Origin: CAZLBC01 sp964557575
GTDB taxonomy: Bacteria; Planctomycetota; Phycisphaerae; SM23-33
Assembly (NCBI GenBank): GCA_964557575.1
Contig: CAZLBC010000083.1
Location: 1 to 22,413, forward strand
Length of the DNA stretch: 22,413 nt
Direction: 5' to 3'
Shown here: in pieces, positions 7,361 through 14,994 of the stretch
Layout: each line of letters starts with the position of its first letter
Numbering within the stretch: the stretch's first letter is position 1
Translations under genes and position numbers: made by a program
Notes under the pieces: generated by a model
What the model was told of the DNA's origin: nothing
The model's database searches: none
What the model saw: only the letters and a program-made list of their open reading frames with translations

Positions 7361-8046
7361 ACGCCGCGCATATCGCCGATCTTGTCTCCGTGGCGGCGAT
7401 CGGAACCGCCGTATACTTCATGATCCGCGGCTGCCGGTTTTTGCCGGCCCGGGGTGTGCGGATCATGTTCGCCGGCTTCCTGGGGACGATCCTGTTCCGG
7501 GACCTGGTGAATCTCTCGCACCTGCTGTGGCCCGAAAAAAACGTGCTCGACGTGTACAGCCAAATACTGCAGTTGACCACGCCGATCCTCTGGTCATACT
7601 TCATCTACTCGTTCCTCCTGTGGACCGAGGGCAGCCTCCTGCTCAGCGCCGAGCGGAAACGACGGGTGTCCAAGCTCTTCTACTTCAGGATCTTCAGGAA
7701 GTTCCCGGAGGCGGTGTTCGTCCTCGACGAAACCGGCAGGATACTCTACTCAAACCGCGTCGCCTCGAACTGGCTCGGCCGGTCCCGCGACGACCTGCTC
7801 GGGATCGAGATCGCGGACGTGACCGAGCGGGGTACCGGGGGCGGAGAGCCGGTCCACGACGGCAAACCGCTCGAGCGGTCGCGCTCATTCGACACGGTGT
7901 ACACGGCCGCCGACGGGAGCCGCATCCCCGCCCACGTGATTGAAATGCCGGTCCGGTTCGAGTGGCTCGACGCCCTGCTCCGCGTCTGTTCGCGGATCGA
8001 CGAAAAGACCCCCGCGCGGGCGGCGGACGAAGAGACGGAGCGCTGA
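7357..8046 (+). CDS. membrane-anchored PAS-domain protein
   Basis: The 229-residue protein has three predicted membrane helices (about 5-23, 34-51, 69-92), a basic linker (AERKRRVSKLF, 98-108) and a PAS domain (about 117-215). The PAS domain is shown by FPEAVFVLDETGRILYSN (116-133), the helix region NWLGRSRDDLLG, and the strand YTAADGSRIPAHV (182-194). PAS domains bind ligands or cofactors, or mediate signalling contacts. There is no histidine kinase, GGDEF, HD or methyl-accepting output domain after it, since only about 15 charged residues remain. It therefore probably signals through a partner. The start at ATG 7357 overlaps the previous stop (ATGA) and puts the hydrophobic segments at the N-terminus. 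The frame is open further upstream, but that extension overlaps the preceding gene. Confidence 0.82.
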   Translation: MNAAHIADLVSVAAIGTAVYFMIRGCRFLPARGVRIMFAGFLGTILFRDLVNLSHLLWPEKNVLDVYSQILQLTTPILWSYFIYSFLLWTEGSLLLSAERKRRVSKLFYFRIFRKFPEAVFVLDETGRILYSNRVASNWLGRSRDDLLGIEIADVTERGTGGGEPVHDGKPLERSRSFDTVYTAADGSRIPAHVIEMPVRFEWLDALLRVCSRIDEKTPARAADEETER

Positions 8047-8062
8047 TCCCCGGAGGTGCCCC

Positions 8063-9367
8063 ATGACCACCCGCGGTATCATGTCAGGGCGGTTGCAACG
8101 CGCGGCGGCGGTCGCGATCGCCGTCCTCCCGGCCGCGGCGTTCTGCGCCGGCGCCGCCGACATCGAGGAGATGGTGAAGATCATCACCAAGAACGCCGGC
8201 GGCGACGTGGAGCGCGCGGCGAAACTCAACGCCGCCGCCGCGGAACTCACCGACGACCCCGCCGTCAGAACGGCATTCTACCTGCGGGCCTTCGACTGCG
8301 GCATCGCGTCCCCCGCGGGCCTGAAGGAGGCCGGAAAGGCCCTCGACGGCATCGAGAAAACGGGGGGCATGGACGCCGCGGCGCTCCAGGACAAAAAACT
8401 CCTGCTGGCGAGAAAACAGTACGCGCTGACCGCCGGGACACAACGGCGCGACGCGGCCGCATCGCTGATCGCAATCCTGGCGTCGCGGGGCGATACCGCC
8501 ATGGCGGCGGACGACGACGCCGCGGCCGTGGATCTGTACACCGAGGCCCTGCGGATCGCGGGCGCCGCCGGCATGACCGAACAGGTCGCGACCCTGCGCA
8601 AAAAAATCATCGCATCCAACGCCCGGCTCTCCCGGGAAAAGAAGGTGGCCGCCCTGAAAGACAAACTCGAAAAGGATCCCGCCGACAACAGGACCCGGCG
8701 GGCCCTGATCGATATCTACCTCGTGGAGCGGGACGATCCGGCGGCGGCGATCAAGCTGTTCACCGACGAGACCGACCTGGAGCTGGTGACCTACACGAAG
8801 ATGGCGACCCAAAAGGCCGCGGATATCTCGGCGGAGGAGTGCGGTGAACTGGGCGGCTGGTATAAGTCTCTGGCCGGGGAGGCCTCCTCGAAGGAGGCCC
8901 GCGGCAGGATGCTCGCCCGGGCCGCCGGGTACTACCGGGCGGCCATGGCCGGCGGCGACGGCAAGGGCATCGCGTCCCTCAAGGCCCGGCTGGAGCTGAA
9001 GAAAATCGAGGACCGGCTCGCGCAGCTCGGCGTCACGGCGCCGGCGGCGGGCGGGGTCTTCGGCCGGGAGATCGACCTGCTGCAATGGATGGAACCCGAC
9101 CGCCACGGCATCCACGGCGACGAGATCACGGCCGCCCGCCCGGTGCGGGGGATCTACTGGAAAGGCGCGGCGATGCTGAAGATGACGATGGAGGTCCTCG
9201 CCCTCGACGGGATGGCGCTCGCCCGGTCCGGCCCCCACGCCGGCGGCAACCGGTGGGGCGAGTTCACCCTGGCCGTCCCCCCCGCCGCGGGCCGCCGCTT
9301 CCGCCTCAGATTCAGCAATCACGTCAGCACCTGGTACTACATACACACCGTCAAGCTCGTCCACTGA
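8063..9367 (+). CDS. exported alpha-helical repeat protein with C-terminal beta domain
   Basis: The 434-residue product has a signal peptide (hydrophobic 13-30, AAAFCAGAAD). A long alanine-rich helical region with TPR/Sel1-like character runs to about residue 340. The stretch GGWYKSLAG...ARAAGYYRAAM resembles a repeat I associate with planctomycete proteins in which WW..LA and AAYWYRxAL blocks recur. Residues 345-434 look like a beta-rich domain ending FSNHVSTWYYIHTVKLVH. The role is unknown; a scaffold or adhesion function at the cell surface is possible. GGAGG at 8052-8056 lies six bases before the ATG. An ATG six codons later would give an equally good signal peptide. The gene follows the PAS gene by 16 bases and could be in the same operon. 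Confidence 0.75.
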   Translation: MTTRGIMSGRLQRAAAVAIAVLPAAAFCAGAADIEEMVKIITKNAGGDVERAAKLNAAAAELTDDPAVRTAFYLRAFDCGIASPAGLKEAGKALDGIEKTGGMDAAALQDKKLLLARKQYALTAGTQRRDAAASLIAILASRGDTAMAADDDAAAVDLYTEALRIAGAAGMTEQVATLRKKIIASNARLSREKKVAALKDKLEKDPADNRTRRALIDIYLVERDDPAAAIKLFTDETDLELVTYTKMATQKAADISAEECGELGGWYKSLAGEASSKEARGRMLARAAGYYRAAMAGGDGKGIASLKARLELKKIEDRLAQLGVTAPAAGGVFGREIDLLQWMEPDRHGIHGDEITAARPVRGIYWKGAAMLKMTMEVLALDGMALARSGPHAGGNRWGEFTLAVPPAAGRRFRLRFSNHVSTWYYIHTVKLVH

Positions 9368-9411
9368 CGAGACCGCACGCGTCCCGCAAACGACCCCGGG
9401 AGACGAATACC

Positions 9412-12012
9412 ATGCCGACGCGCCGCCTGCTGCCCGCCCTCCTCTGTTTCACCTGCGCCGCCGGGGCCAGCCCGGCCGGCGGCTGCTATATCCGCTTCCG
9501 CCTGCTGGAGCCGGCGGAGGCCCGCTGGTACGTCCGGCTCGGGGGCTGCATCCACAAACCGCCCTGGCACCTGCCCACGGCGGTCCGGCCGGCCGGCGCC
9601 GATAAGAACACGGCGGCGCGGCTCGCGGCGGGGGCGTACACCCCCTGGCTCGACGTGGCCGCGTACGCCGGGAAGCGATTCCACGGCAGGATGAAGCGGG
9701 CCGGCGGCACGGCCGAGTTCCCCAACCTCACCGTCGATTTCATCACCAGCCCGCCCGCCGACAGGCGGCGGGTGGCCGCCGAGATCGCCACGGCCCCCGA
9801 CCCCGGCGCGGTCGTCAAGCGCTTCGCGGAATCCTACGCCGGCTCGAAGACCAGCTTCCTCGTCTCCCCCACGCCGGAACGGGACGCCGCCGACCTCGAG
9901 ACGGCCGGCGAAATGACCGCCCGCCGTCTCCGCTGGGCCCGGGAGGCGACCGGCGGGAAACGGGTCTCCCCCGCCGACCACCTCGTCCAGACCAGCTTCT
10001 GGTCGCCCCAGCGCCCGGAACTGAACCTGCGGGAGGCGGAGGTGCTGTGGCTGCTGGGATTCAACGTCGTCGGCAACCAGCGCCCGGAGGTCCGGGAGCG
10101 ATTCGATTTCACGGTCCCGGGCCACACCCACCGGGTCATGCTCGGCCCCGCCGCGACCCGCCCGCGGATCCGCGCGCTGTTCGCGAAACACGCCGCGAAG
10201 ATGAAACGCGGCTTCGCAAAGGGCGCCCCCTTCAACTTCGCCGACGAGGTGGTCTGCCGGCCCCGGATCGGCGACAACCCCGCCGCCCGCGCCCACTTCC
10301 ACGCCTGGCTGAACGAGCGGGGCATCGACCCGGAGACCCTGGGCGTCGCCGCGATCGGGGACACGGTCCCCCTCGAGACCCCGGGCGCCTTCCGGGCACG
10401 GGCCAACGACCCGGCCGCCCGGCGGATCTTCTACTACACCTCCCGCTTCCGCCAGCACGCCCTCACCGAGCGGCTCCGGTGGCACACCGCGGCCTTCCAC
10501 GAGCACTTCGGCCCCGGCCCGGCGACCTCGACGCTGGTGGCCGACCACCCCTACTTCGGCGGCACCGGCCTGGGAATGGGCATGGTCCCCAACACCACCT
10601 GGGGCGGGGCCCCCCTGGCGGCGGACTGGTTCGCCCTGGCGCGGACCCGCGCGGTCGACATGATCGGCATCGAGGACTGGATGGGCCTGCAGTACATGTA
10701 CGGCCCCGATTCCACCTGGGAGGGCTTCCAACTGATGGGGTTCCAGGCGGCGATCTTCCGCAGCGGCAGCCGCGGGACGCTGCCGATCATGGCGTGGATC
10801 ACCCCCTCCGACGAGACCAACCTCCGCCTGAAGACCGCCTCGGCCCTGTGCCAGGGCGCCAAGCACTTCTTCTACTGGACCTACGGCCCGACGCCGACGA
10901 GCACCGAAAACTATTGGTCGGACCTCCGCGGCGCGTACGACGGGGTCGCGGCGGTCACCCGGCAGCTCGCCGCCGCCGAGCACATCCTGGCCCCCGGCCG
11001 GCCCCGGAAGACCGGCGTCGGGCTCCTCTACAGCATATCCTCGGACCTCTGGCAGCCGTTCAATTACGTCCACATGCTCGAGCGGCGGCTGACCTGGTTT
11101 TCCCTGGTCCACGAGCAGTACCTCGTCGACCTGCTCACCGAGGAGGACGTCGCGGCCGGGCGGCTCGACGACTACCGGGTCCTCTACACCGCCGATCCCT
11201 GCATCGCGGACGCGGCCGCCGAAAAGATCCGGCGGTGGGTCAGGAAGGGCGGGCACCTCTGCGGGTCCTGCGCGGCCGGCTCGCGCAATGCGTTCGGCGA
11301 GCCGGTCCCCGGCCTCGCGGACGTCTTCGGCATCGCCCCTGACATCAGGACCGCGACACAGAAGGGGCGGTACCGCTTCCGCGGCGGGCTGAACCCGATG
11401 ACGTACGCCGACCGCGTACGCTTCGACGGCGACGCCTTCGCGCCGTTCGGGGCGATCGGCACGACGGTTGCCTTCGCGCCGGCCGGCGCGGCGGTCGCCG
11501 CCCGGTTCGCCGGCGGCGGGCCGGCCGTGGCCGAGCATCGCTTCGGGGAAGGCCGTGCCCGCTACAGCGGCGCCTGCCCGGCCGTCGCCTACGCGAAGGA
11601 GGCGAAATTCGTCCCGGCCGCGCTGAAGGAGAAGTGGCCGGCGACCCTGCGGGCGTTCATCAACGACGCCGCGCGCCGCAGCGGCGCGACGAAACCGGTC
11701 GCGTTGTCCGTCCCGGTCGTGGAGGCCGGGGTCTTCGACGCCGACGCCGGCACCGCGCTGGTTTTGGCCAACTTCACCTACGAGCCGATAAAACAAATGA
11801 CGGTGACGCTCTACCTGCCCCGCCCCTGCGCGTCGGTCCGGTCCGTCGAGAAGGGCACCCTGCGCTTCACGGCCGGCAAAGACACCGGGCGAACATACTG
11901 CCCCCACACCGCGACCTTCGCGCTGGACCTCGGCCTCACCGACATCGTCCTGGCCGAGCAGGGGCCGGAGAGATCAGAAGCGTATTCGGGCCGCAAAGAA
12001 GCACGAGATTGA
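9412..12012 (+). CDS. secreted GH42-like glycosidase with trimerisation-type domain
   Basis: The 866-residue product has a signal peptide (about 1-20). Residues 200-530 look like a TIM-barrel of the beta-galactosidase (GH42/GH-A) type. Candidate catalytic acids are E279 in NFADE and E421 in IGIEDW. Glycine- and aromatic-rich segments such as HPYFGGTG and FFYWTYGP fit barrel loops. Residues 535-630 fit the class I glutamine-amidotransferase-like trimerisation domain of GH42 enzymes (VGLLYSISSDLW, YRVLYTADPCIADAAAEKIR, RKGGHLCGSC). A C-terminal beta domain follows. Canonical GH42 acid/base sites read xNE, so ADE at the first site is unusual and the substrate cannot be assigned. I chose the start at 9412 for the signal peptide and GGGAG nine bases upstream. 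The gap to the preceding gene is 44 bases. Confidence 0.8.
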   Translation: MPTRRLLPALLCFTCAAGASPAGGCYIRFRLLEPAEARWYVRLGGCIHKPPWHLPTAVRPAGADKNTAARLAAGAYTPWLDVAAYAGKRFHGRMKRAGGTAEFPNLTVDFITSPPADRRRVAAEIATAPDPGAVVKRFAESYAGSKTSFLVSPTPERDAADLETAGEMTARRLRWAREATGGKRVSPADHLVQTSFWSPQRPELNLREAEVLWLLGFNVVGNQRPEVRERFDFTVPGHTHRVMLGPAATRPRIRALFAKHAAKMKRGFAKGAPFNFADEVVCRPRIGDNPAARAHFHAWLNERGIDPETLGVAAIGDTVPLETPGAFRARANDPAARRIFYYTSRFRQHALTERLRWHTAAFHEHFGPGPATSTLVADHPYFGGTGLGMGMVPNTTWGGAPLAADWFALARTRAVDMIGIEDWMGLQYMYGPDSTWEGFQLMGFQAAIFRSGSRGTLPIMAWITPSDETNLRLKTASALCQGAKHFFYWTYGPTPTSTENYWSDLRGAYDGVAAVTRQLAAAEHILAPGRPRKTGVGLLYSISSDLWQPFNYVHMLERRLTWFSLVHEQYLVDLLTEEDVAAGRLDDYRVLYTADPCIADAAAEKIRRWVRKGGHLCGSCAAGSRNAFGEPVPGLADVFGIAPDIRTATQKGRYRFRGGLNPMTYADRVRFDGDAFAPFGAIGTTVAFAPAGAAVAARFAGGGPAVAEHRFGEGRARYSGACPAVAYAKEAKFVPAALKEKWPATLRAFINDAARRSGATKPVALSVPVVEAGVFDADAGTALVLANFTYEPIKQMTVTLYLPRPCASVRSVEKGTLRFTAGKDTGRTYCPHTATFALDLGLTDIVLAEQGPERSEAYSGRKEARD

Positions 12013-12037
12013 CGACCGGGTGCCGAAACGGTACCAT
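12009..12037 (+). promoter_or_regulatory. promoter of TA module 1, probably leaderless
   Basis: TTGACG (12009-12014) and TACCAT (12032-12037) are 17 bases apart. The predicted transcription start falls at about 12044, which is the A of the antitoxin ATG, and no Shine-Dalgarno sequence precedes that ATG. The block from the -10 to the ATG (12032-12046) matches the one before the DinJ-like antitoxin (21731-21745) at 13 of 15 positions. The -35 box overlaps the last bases of the glycosidase gene. Confidence 0.5.
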
Positions 12038-12043
12038 ACTGCC

Positions 12044-12274
12044 ATGGGTATGTCGGCAGACAAAATCGTTTCCGAAGCACCGGAACGGTCCCCCCGGGCG
12101 CGGGCGTTCGTCGCCGAACGGCTCATCGAGAGTCTCGACGCGGTTGCGGGGGAGGAGATCTCTCCCGCGCGGCGTGAAGAAATCATACAGCGCTGCCGCG
12201 AAGTCGACGAGGATTCCGTCGAGCTGCGCGACGCCGCCGACGTATTCGCGCGGGCATACGCGGCGCCGGCATGA
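12044..12274 (+). CDS. addiction-module antitoxin of a ParE-type pair
   Basis: The 76-residue acidic, helical protein contains AFVAERLIESLDAVAGEEIS followed by a charged helix. This pattern fits the short addiction-module component family (AERLLxSLD type) that is encoded just upstream of ParE/RelE-like toxins. Such antitoxins wrap around the toxin and repress their own promoter. I chose ATG 12044 because the mapped promoter places transcription there; ATG 12050 and a GTG at 12020 are alternatives, but the GTG would lie before the predicted transcript start. The stop codon overlaps the toxin ATG in ATGA (12271-12274). Since the partner is broken, this antitoxin may be a relic or may act on related toxins elsewhere. 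Confidence 0.7.
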   Translation: MGMSADKIVSEAPERSPRARAFVAERLIESLDAVAGEEISPARREEIIQRCREVDEDSVELRDAADVFARAYAAPA

Positions 12275-12513
12275 AACCGTTCCGGTACCATCCCGAAGCC
12301 GAGGCGGAAATGATCGACGCGGCGGCGTGGTACGAGGCACAGCAACCGGATCCGGGCAAGCGTTTCCCCGCGTCCGTCCATGATGCCGTCAACAGGATCG
12401 AACTCAACCCCGAACTGTACCCGATCGTCGAACGGGATGGCCGCCATGCATCTTCACCGCGATCCGGATTACGGGAAGACACGAATACACAAACCGTGAT
12501 GATTCCGCCATAG
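12271..12513 (+). pseudogene. ParE/RelE-family toxin, internally deleted and frameshifted
   Basis: The first 55 or so codons read as a normal ParE N-terminal half: FRYHPEAEAEMIDAAAWYEA, then PGKRFPASVHDAVNRIELNP and LYPIVERD. ParE toxins continue with an RR.LL..FPY.I.Y strand region and end in a strand carrying H..RDPDYW..R. Here the frame turns into unrelated sequence after VERD. The expected C-terminal signature, MHLHRDPDYGKTR, appears immediately afterwards in the +1 frame (from about 12437, with a TGA at 12497-12499). About 25 codons between the two halves are therefore missing and the junction is out of frame. The 80-residue open product lacks the core strands and is probably inactive. 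Confidence 0.7.
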
Positions 12514-12539
12514 ACGAAACACATTCCCGGGAGACGAAC

Positions 12540-13955
12540 ATGACCACACGACGCGAATTTCTCGGCACCTGCGCGGCACTCGGCGCCGCCCCCGTGCTGT
12601 CGGCGGCACCGGCGCCGAAAAAGGACCGGCCCAACATCGTCTACATCTTCACCGACCAGCAGAGCGCGACGATGATGAGCTGCGCGGGCAACCGCCGGCT
12701 GAAGACCCCCGCCATGGACTACATCGCCGCCCGCGGCATCCGCTTCGCGCGGGCGTACACGACCAATCCCGTCTGCGTCCCGGCCCGGATCGGCATGATG
12801 ACCGGCCGGTTCCCCGGCGCGTTCAGTTGCCCGCAGGGACAGGTCCGCGAAAACGGCTTCGGGATGCGGGTCCCGCGGATCTCGGAGGCTGTTGAAAAGA
12901 CGACCGTCCCCGCGCTGCTGGCGAAGGCCGGCTACGACCTCGCCTACGGCGGGAAGGTCCACCTGCCCAAACCCCTGAACCCCAAGCAGTTGGGGTTCAG
13001 GATACTGACCGGCAACCAGCGGGACGGGTTGGGGAAGGCCTGCGCGGCCTACATCCGGGAGAAACACGATAAGCCCTTCTACCTGGTGGCCTCCTTCATC
13101 AACCCCCACGACATCTGCTACATGGCCCTGCGGCACATGGACTTCGACCACCGCGGCACACCCCCGAAGGGGCGGGTTCCGCCGCCCCTCCTGGAGGCCA
13201 TGAAGCTGCCGGCGGGCGTGAGCGAAAAGGAATTCCTGGAAAAGCACTGCCCCCCCCTGCCCCCCAACATCGAGCCCCAGGCGGGCGAGCCGGCGGCGGT
13301 CCGCTGGCTGCTGAACCGCCGCAGCTTTCGGATCCGCGCCCGGAAGGAGTATACCGACCGTGACTGGCGCCTGCACCGCTGGGCCTACCTCCGGCTGACG
13401 GAGATGGTCGACCGGCAGATCCGGGACATCCTCGACGCCCTCGGGGACAGCGGCCTCGAGGAGAACACGGTGGTGATCTTCACCAGCGACCACGGCGACA
13501 TGGACGCCGCCCACCGCATGGAGCACAAGTCGACCCTCTACGAGGAGGCGGCCAACATCCCCTTCCTGGTCATGCACCCTGCCGCGGCCCCGGCCGGGCG
13601 GGTGAACACGACCCACCTGGTCTCCAACGGCCTGGATCTCCTGCCGACACTCTGCGACTACGCGGGCGCGGCGGGCGCGGCCGACCCGCGGGGCCGGAGC
13701 CTCCGGCCGCTGATCGAGGGCAAACCGGCCCGGTGGCGCGAGACGCTGGGGGTGGAAAGCGAGATCGGCCGGATGGTGGTGGCCGCCGACGGTTGCAAGT
13801 ACGCCAGGTACGACCGCGACAAGGACGAGGAGCAGCTCCTGGACCTTACAAAGGATCCCCGCGAGACCCGGCACTTCACGGCCGAGAAGAGCCACGCCGG
13901 TCGCCTGGCCGCGCTGCGGAAGGCATTCGCGCAGTGGTTCCCGGACTTCGCGTAG
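12540..13955 (+). CDS. Tat-exported type I sulfatase
   Basis: The 471-residue product is an alkaline-phosphatase-superfamily sulfatase that hydrolyses sulfate esters using formylglycine. It starts MTTRREFLGTCAALGAAP, a twin-arginine export signal ending near residue 24. The metal-binding start is NIVYIFTDQQ (D39). The formylglycine signature is C79-V-P-A-R83, with the K139-V-H141 pair, H190-D191, and the D317-H318-G-D metal motif with K330 downstream. All expected active-site positions are present. CVPAR differs from the common CSPSR but still fits CxPxR. The substrate is not predictable; a polysaccharide sulfate is likely given the neighbours. GGGAG lies six bases upstream. No maturing enzyme (FGE or anSME) is in the window. 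Confidence 0.92.
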   Translation: MTTRREFLGTCAALGAAPVLSAAPAPKKDRPNIVYIFTDQQSATMMSCAGNRRLKTPAMDYIAARGIRFARAYTTNPVCVPARIGMMTGRFPGAFSCPQGQVRENGFGMRVPRISEAVEKTTVPALLAKAGYDLAYGGKVHLPKPLNPKQLGFRILTGNQRDGLGKACAAYIREKHDKPFYLVASFINPHDICYMALRHMDFDHRGTPPKGRVPPPLLEAMKLPAGVSEKEFLEKHCPPLPPNIEPQAGEPAAVRWLLNRRSFRIRARKEYTDRDWRLHRWAYLRLTEMVDRQIRDILDALGDSGLEENTVVIFTSDHGDMDAAHRMEHKSTLYEEAANIPFLVMHPAAAPAGRVNTTHLVSNGLDLLPTLCDYAGAAGAADPRGRSLRPLIEGKPARWRETLGVESEIGRMVVAADGCKYARYDRDKDEEQLLDLTKDPRETRHFTAEKSHAGRLAALRKAFAQWFPDFA

Positions 13956-14123
13956 GGCGGGAACTGCGGGCAGGCGCGGGCGGACCGTATTATGCGACTG
14001 CGGTTATAACCGCGTACTACCCGGCAAAAGTCGCACGGGGGGATGTGGCGGCTGGTGAGGGGAGGGGTTCGGCCGGGAGTTGGGCCGGGAATGTGAAACG
14101 GGTGTAAGGCTTGTATTATTGGG

Positions 14124-14152
14124 TTGATAGGGCAAAACCGCGGTGGTATCAT
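14124..14152 (+). promoter_or_regulatory. promoter of the ruined KilA-N gene
   Basis: TTGATA (14124-14129) and TATCAT (14147-14152) are 17 bases apart, each one mismatch from consensus. The predicted start lies near 14159, shortly before an ATG at 14182. It is the best-looking promoter between 13956 and 14760, and the downstream gene is no longer functional. Confidence 0.5.
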
Positions 14153-14372
14153 GGCGGAAAACAGGAATTTCGAGGGCGCGGCATGTCGATAACGGGAATT
14201 GCGGTTTTTTGCCGTGATGCGGTGTTGGTCGGCGCCGCCGCAGTCGTATACCCTGACCCCAAAGCGGTGGATCGAGCGGACCAATGCCGGGGGCTCGTCT
14301 CCAAAGCGGGGCGCTATGGGGGAACCGTTGCCCACCGGGATATTGCCTTCGAGTTTGCCTCCTGGATATCCG

Positions 14373-14579
14373 TCGAGTCCTTAAACCAGCGAATAAAGGC
14401 GAGCGAAGCGCCCGCGAATTGTTGTATGATAAGGAACACGAAGAAAATAGACCCGTGTAGGGTCATTTTCTTGCGTGTGACGCAAAGGCATTTCGAGTGA
14501 AATCATTTCACTCGAAATGCCGGTCATACAGCAATTCTGCAAGCTGCAGCCGTTTTTATTCGCTGGTTTAAGGTCGAGT
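14373..14579. repeat. 6-bp target-site duplication TCGAGT flanking the MITE
   Basis: TCGAGT occurs at 14373-14378 directly left of the element and at 14574-14579 directly right of it. One copy belongs to the original KilA-N coding sequence (the Val-Glu-Phe codons). If the outermost G is counted as target rather than terminal repeat, the duplication becomes 7 bp (GTCGAGT). Its presence shows the insertion is intact at both ends. Confidence 0.85.
14379..14573. mobile_element. 195-bp miniature inverted-repeat transposable element
   Basis: The left terminal repeat CCTTAAACCAGCGAATAAA (14379-14397) and the right TTTATTCGCTGGTTTAAGG (14555-14573) are perfect 19-bp reverse complements. Subterminal GAATTGTTGTATGA (14416-14429) and TCATACAGCAATTC (14524-14537) pair at 13 of 14 positions. 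Inside are hairpins GACCC/GGGTC (14450-14464) and TTGCGT/ACGCAA (14471-14485), and a 35-base palindrome with 17-bp arms (14487-14503 and 14505-14521). No transposase is encoded, so it must have been moved by an enzyme acting in trans. The central palindrome also contains TCGAGT, the same hexamer as the target duplication. The transposon family was not recognised. Confidence 0.9.
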
Positions 14580-14767
14580 TCAAACTCTACTTGATCAAGG
14601 AGTTCCAGCGCTTGCAGGAGGCCGGGCAGAATCAACTGGGCTGGGACGTGAAGCGGAATCTGGCCAAGATCAACCCCGTTAGTTCGCGCCCATGCCGGGC
14701 GTTCACAAGGAACTGAAGGCGACGCGGTAAACCGCGCGCCTTAGCTCCGACGTTCAAAATAATCATC

Positions 14768-14796
14768 TTGACAAGTATGTATGATTGATGCATATT
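14768..14796 (+). promoter_or_regulatory. promoter of VapBC module 2, probably leaderless
   Basis: A consensus TTGACA (14768-14773) lies 17 bases before CATATT (14791-14796, four of six matches). Transcription is predicted at 14803-14804, at the A of the vapB ATG. There is no Shine-Dalgarno sequence between the -10 and the ATG. Confidence 0.5.
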
Positions 14797-14803
14797 GGTA
14801 TGC

Positions 14804-14992
14804 ATGAGAACAACGCTTAATATTGATGACAAGCTGGTTAAGAAAGCATCCAGACTTACCGGGATAAGTGAAAAGACTGCCTTGGTTCGTATGGGTCTAG
14901 AATCTCTTATTGCTCATGAGAGCAGTAGGCGATTAGCACAATTAGCGGGCACTGAGAAATCGCTTAGGCCGATACGTAGACGACGGAGTTAG
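14804..14992 (+). CDS. vapB: VapB-family antitoxin
   Basis: The 62-residue protein begins MRTTLNIDDKLVKKASRLTG, the ribbon-helix-helix start typical of VapB antitoxins of the MRTTLNIDD type. A helix TALVRMGLESLIAHESSRRL and a basic tail RPIRRRRS follow. It should bind its operator as a dimer and inhibit the VapC ribonuclease encoded two bases downstream. An in-frame TTG nine bases earlier lies before the predicted transcript start, so ATG 14804 is preferred. The gene and its partner are markedly AT-richer than the sulfatase genes on either side, which suggests separate acquisition. Confidence 0.85.
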   Translation: MRTTLNIDDKLVKKASRLTGISEKTALVRMGLESLIAHESSRRLAQLAGTEKSLRPIRRRRS

Positions 14993-14994
14993 CC

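Larger units (their letters stand above)
14182..14717 (+). pseudogene. KilA-N domain gene, frameshifted and interrupted by a MITE
   Basis: Three blocks of a KilA-N domain are readable in different frames. YTLTPKRWIERTNAGG is encoded at about 14247-14294. GLVSKAGRYGGTVAHRDIAF and EFASWISVE follow one frame over up to 14378. FKLYLIKEFQRLQEAGQNQL and GWDVKRNLAKINP resume after the inserted element from 14579. The frame change at the GGGGG run 14289-14293 is explained by loss of one G. Removing the element and one TCGAGT copy restores SVEFKLYL exactly. Upstream, MSITGIAVFCRD from ATG 14182 may be the original N-terminus, joined to the later block by an internal deletion. The C-terminus ends early at a TGA. 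KilA-N proteins are DNA-binding proteins typical of phages and mobile elements, so this marks decayed foreign DNA. Confidence 0.85.

Noticed and set aside
9337..11907. 856-codon minus-strand open frame opposite the glycosidase
   Set aside because: The plus strand has a signal peptide and GH42-like domains. The antisense product is biased and featureless.
12888..12901. GGCTGTTGAAAAGA, similar to the IS-end motif at the left edge
   Set aside because: It lies inside the intact sulfatase reading frame (EAVEKT) with no repeat partner or frame disruption, so it is a chance match.
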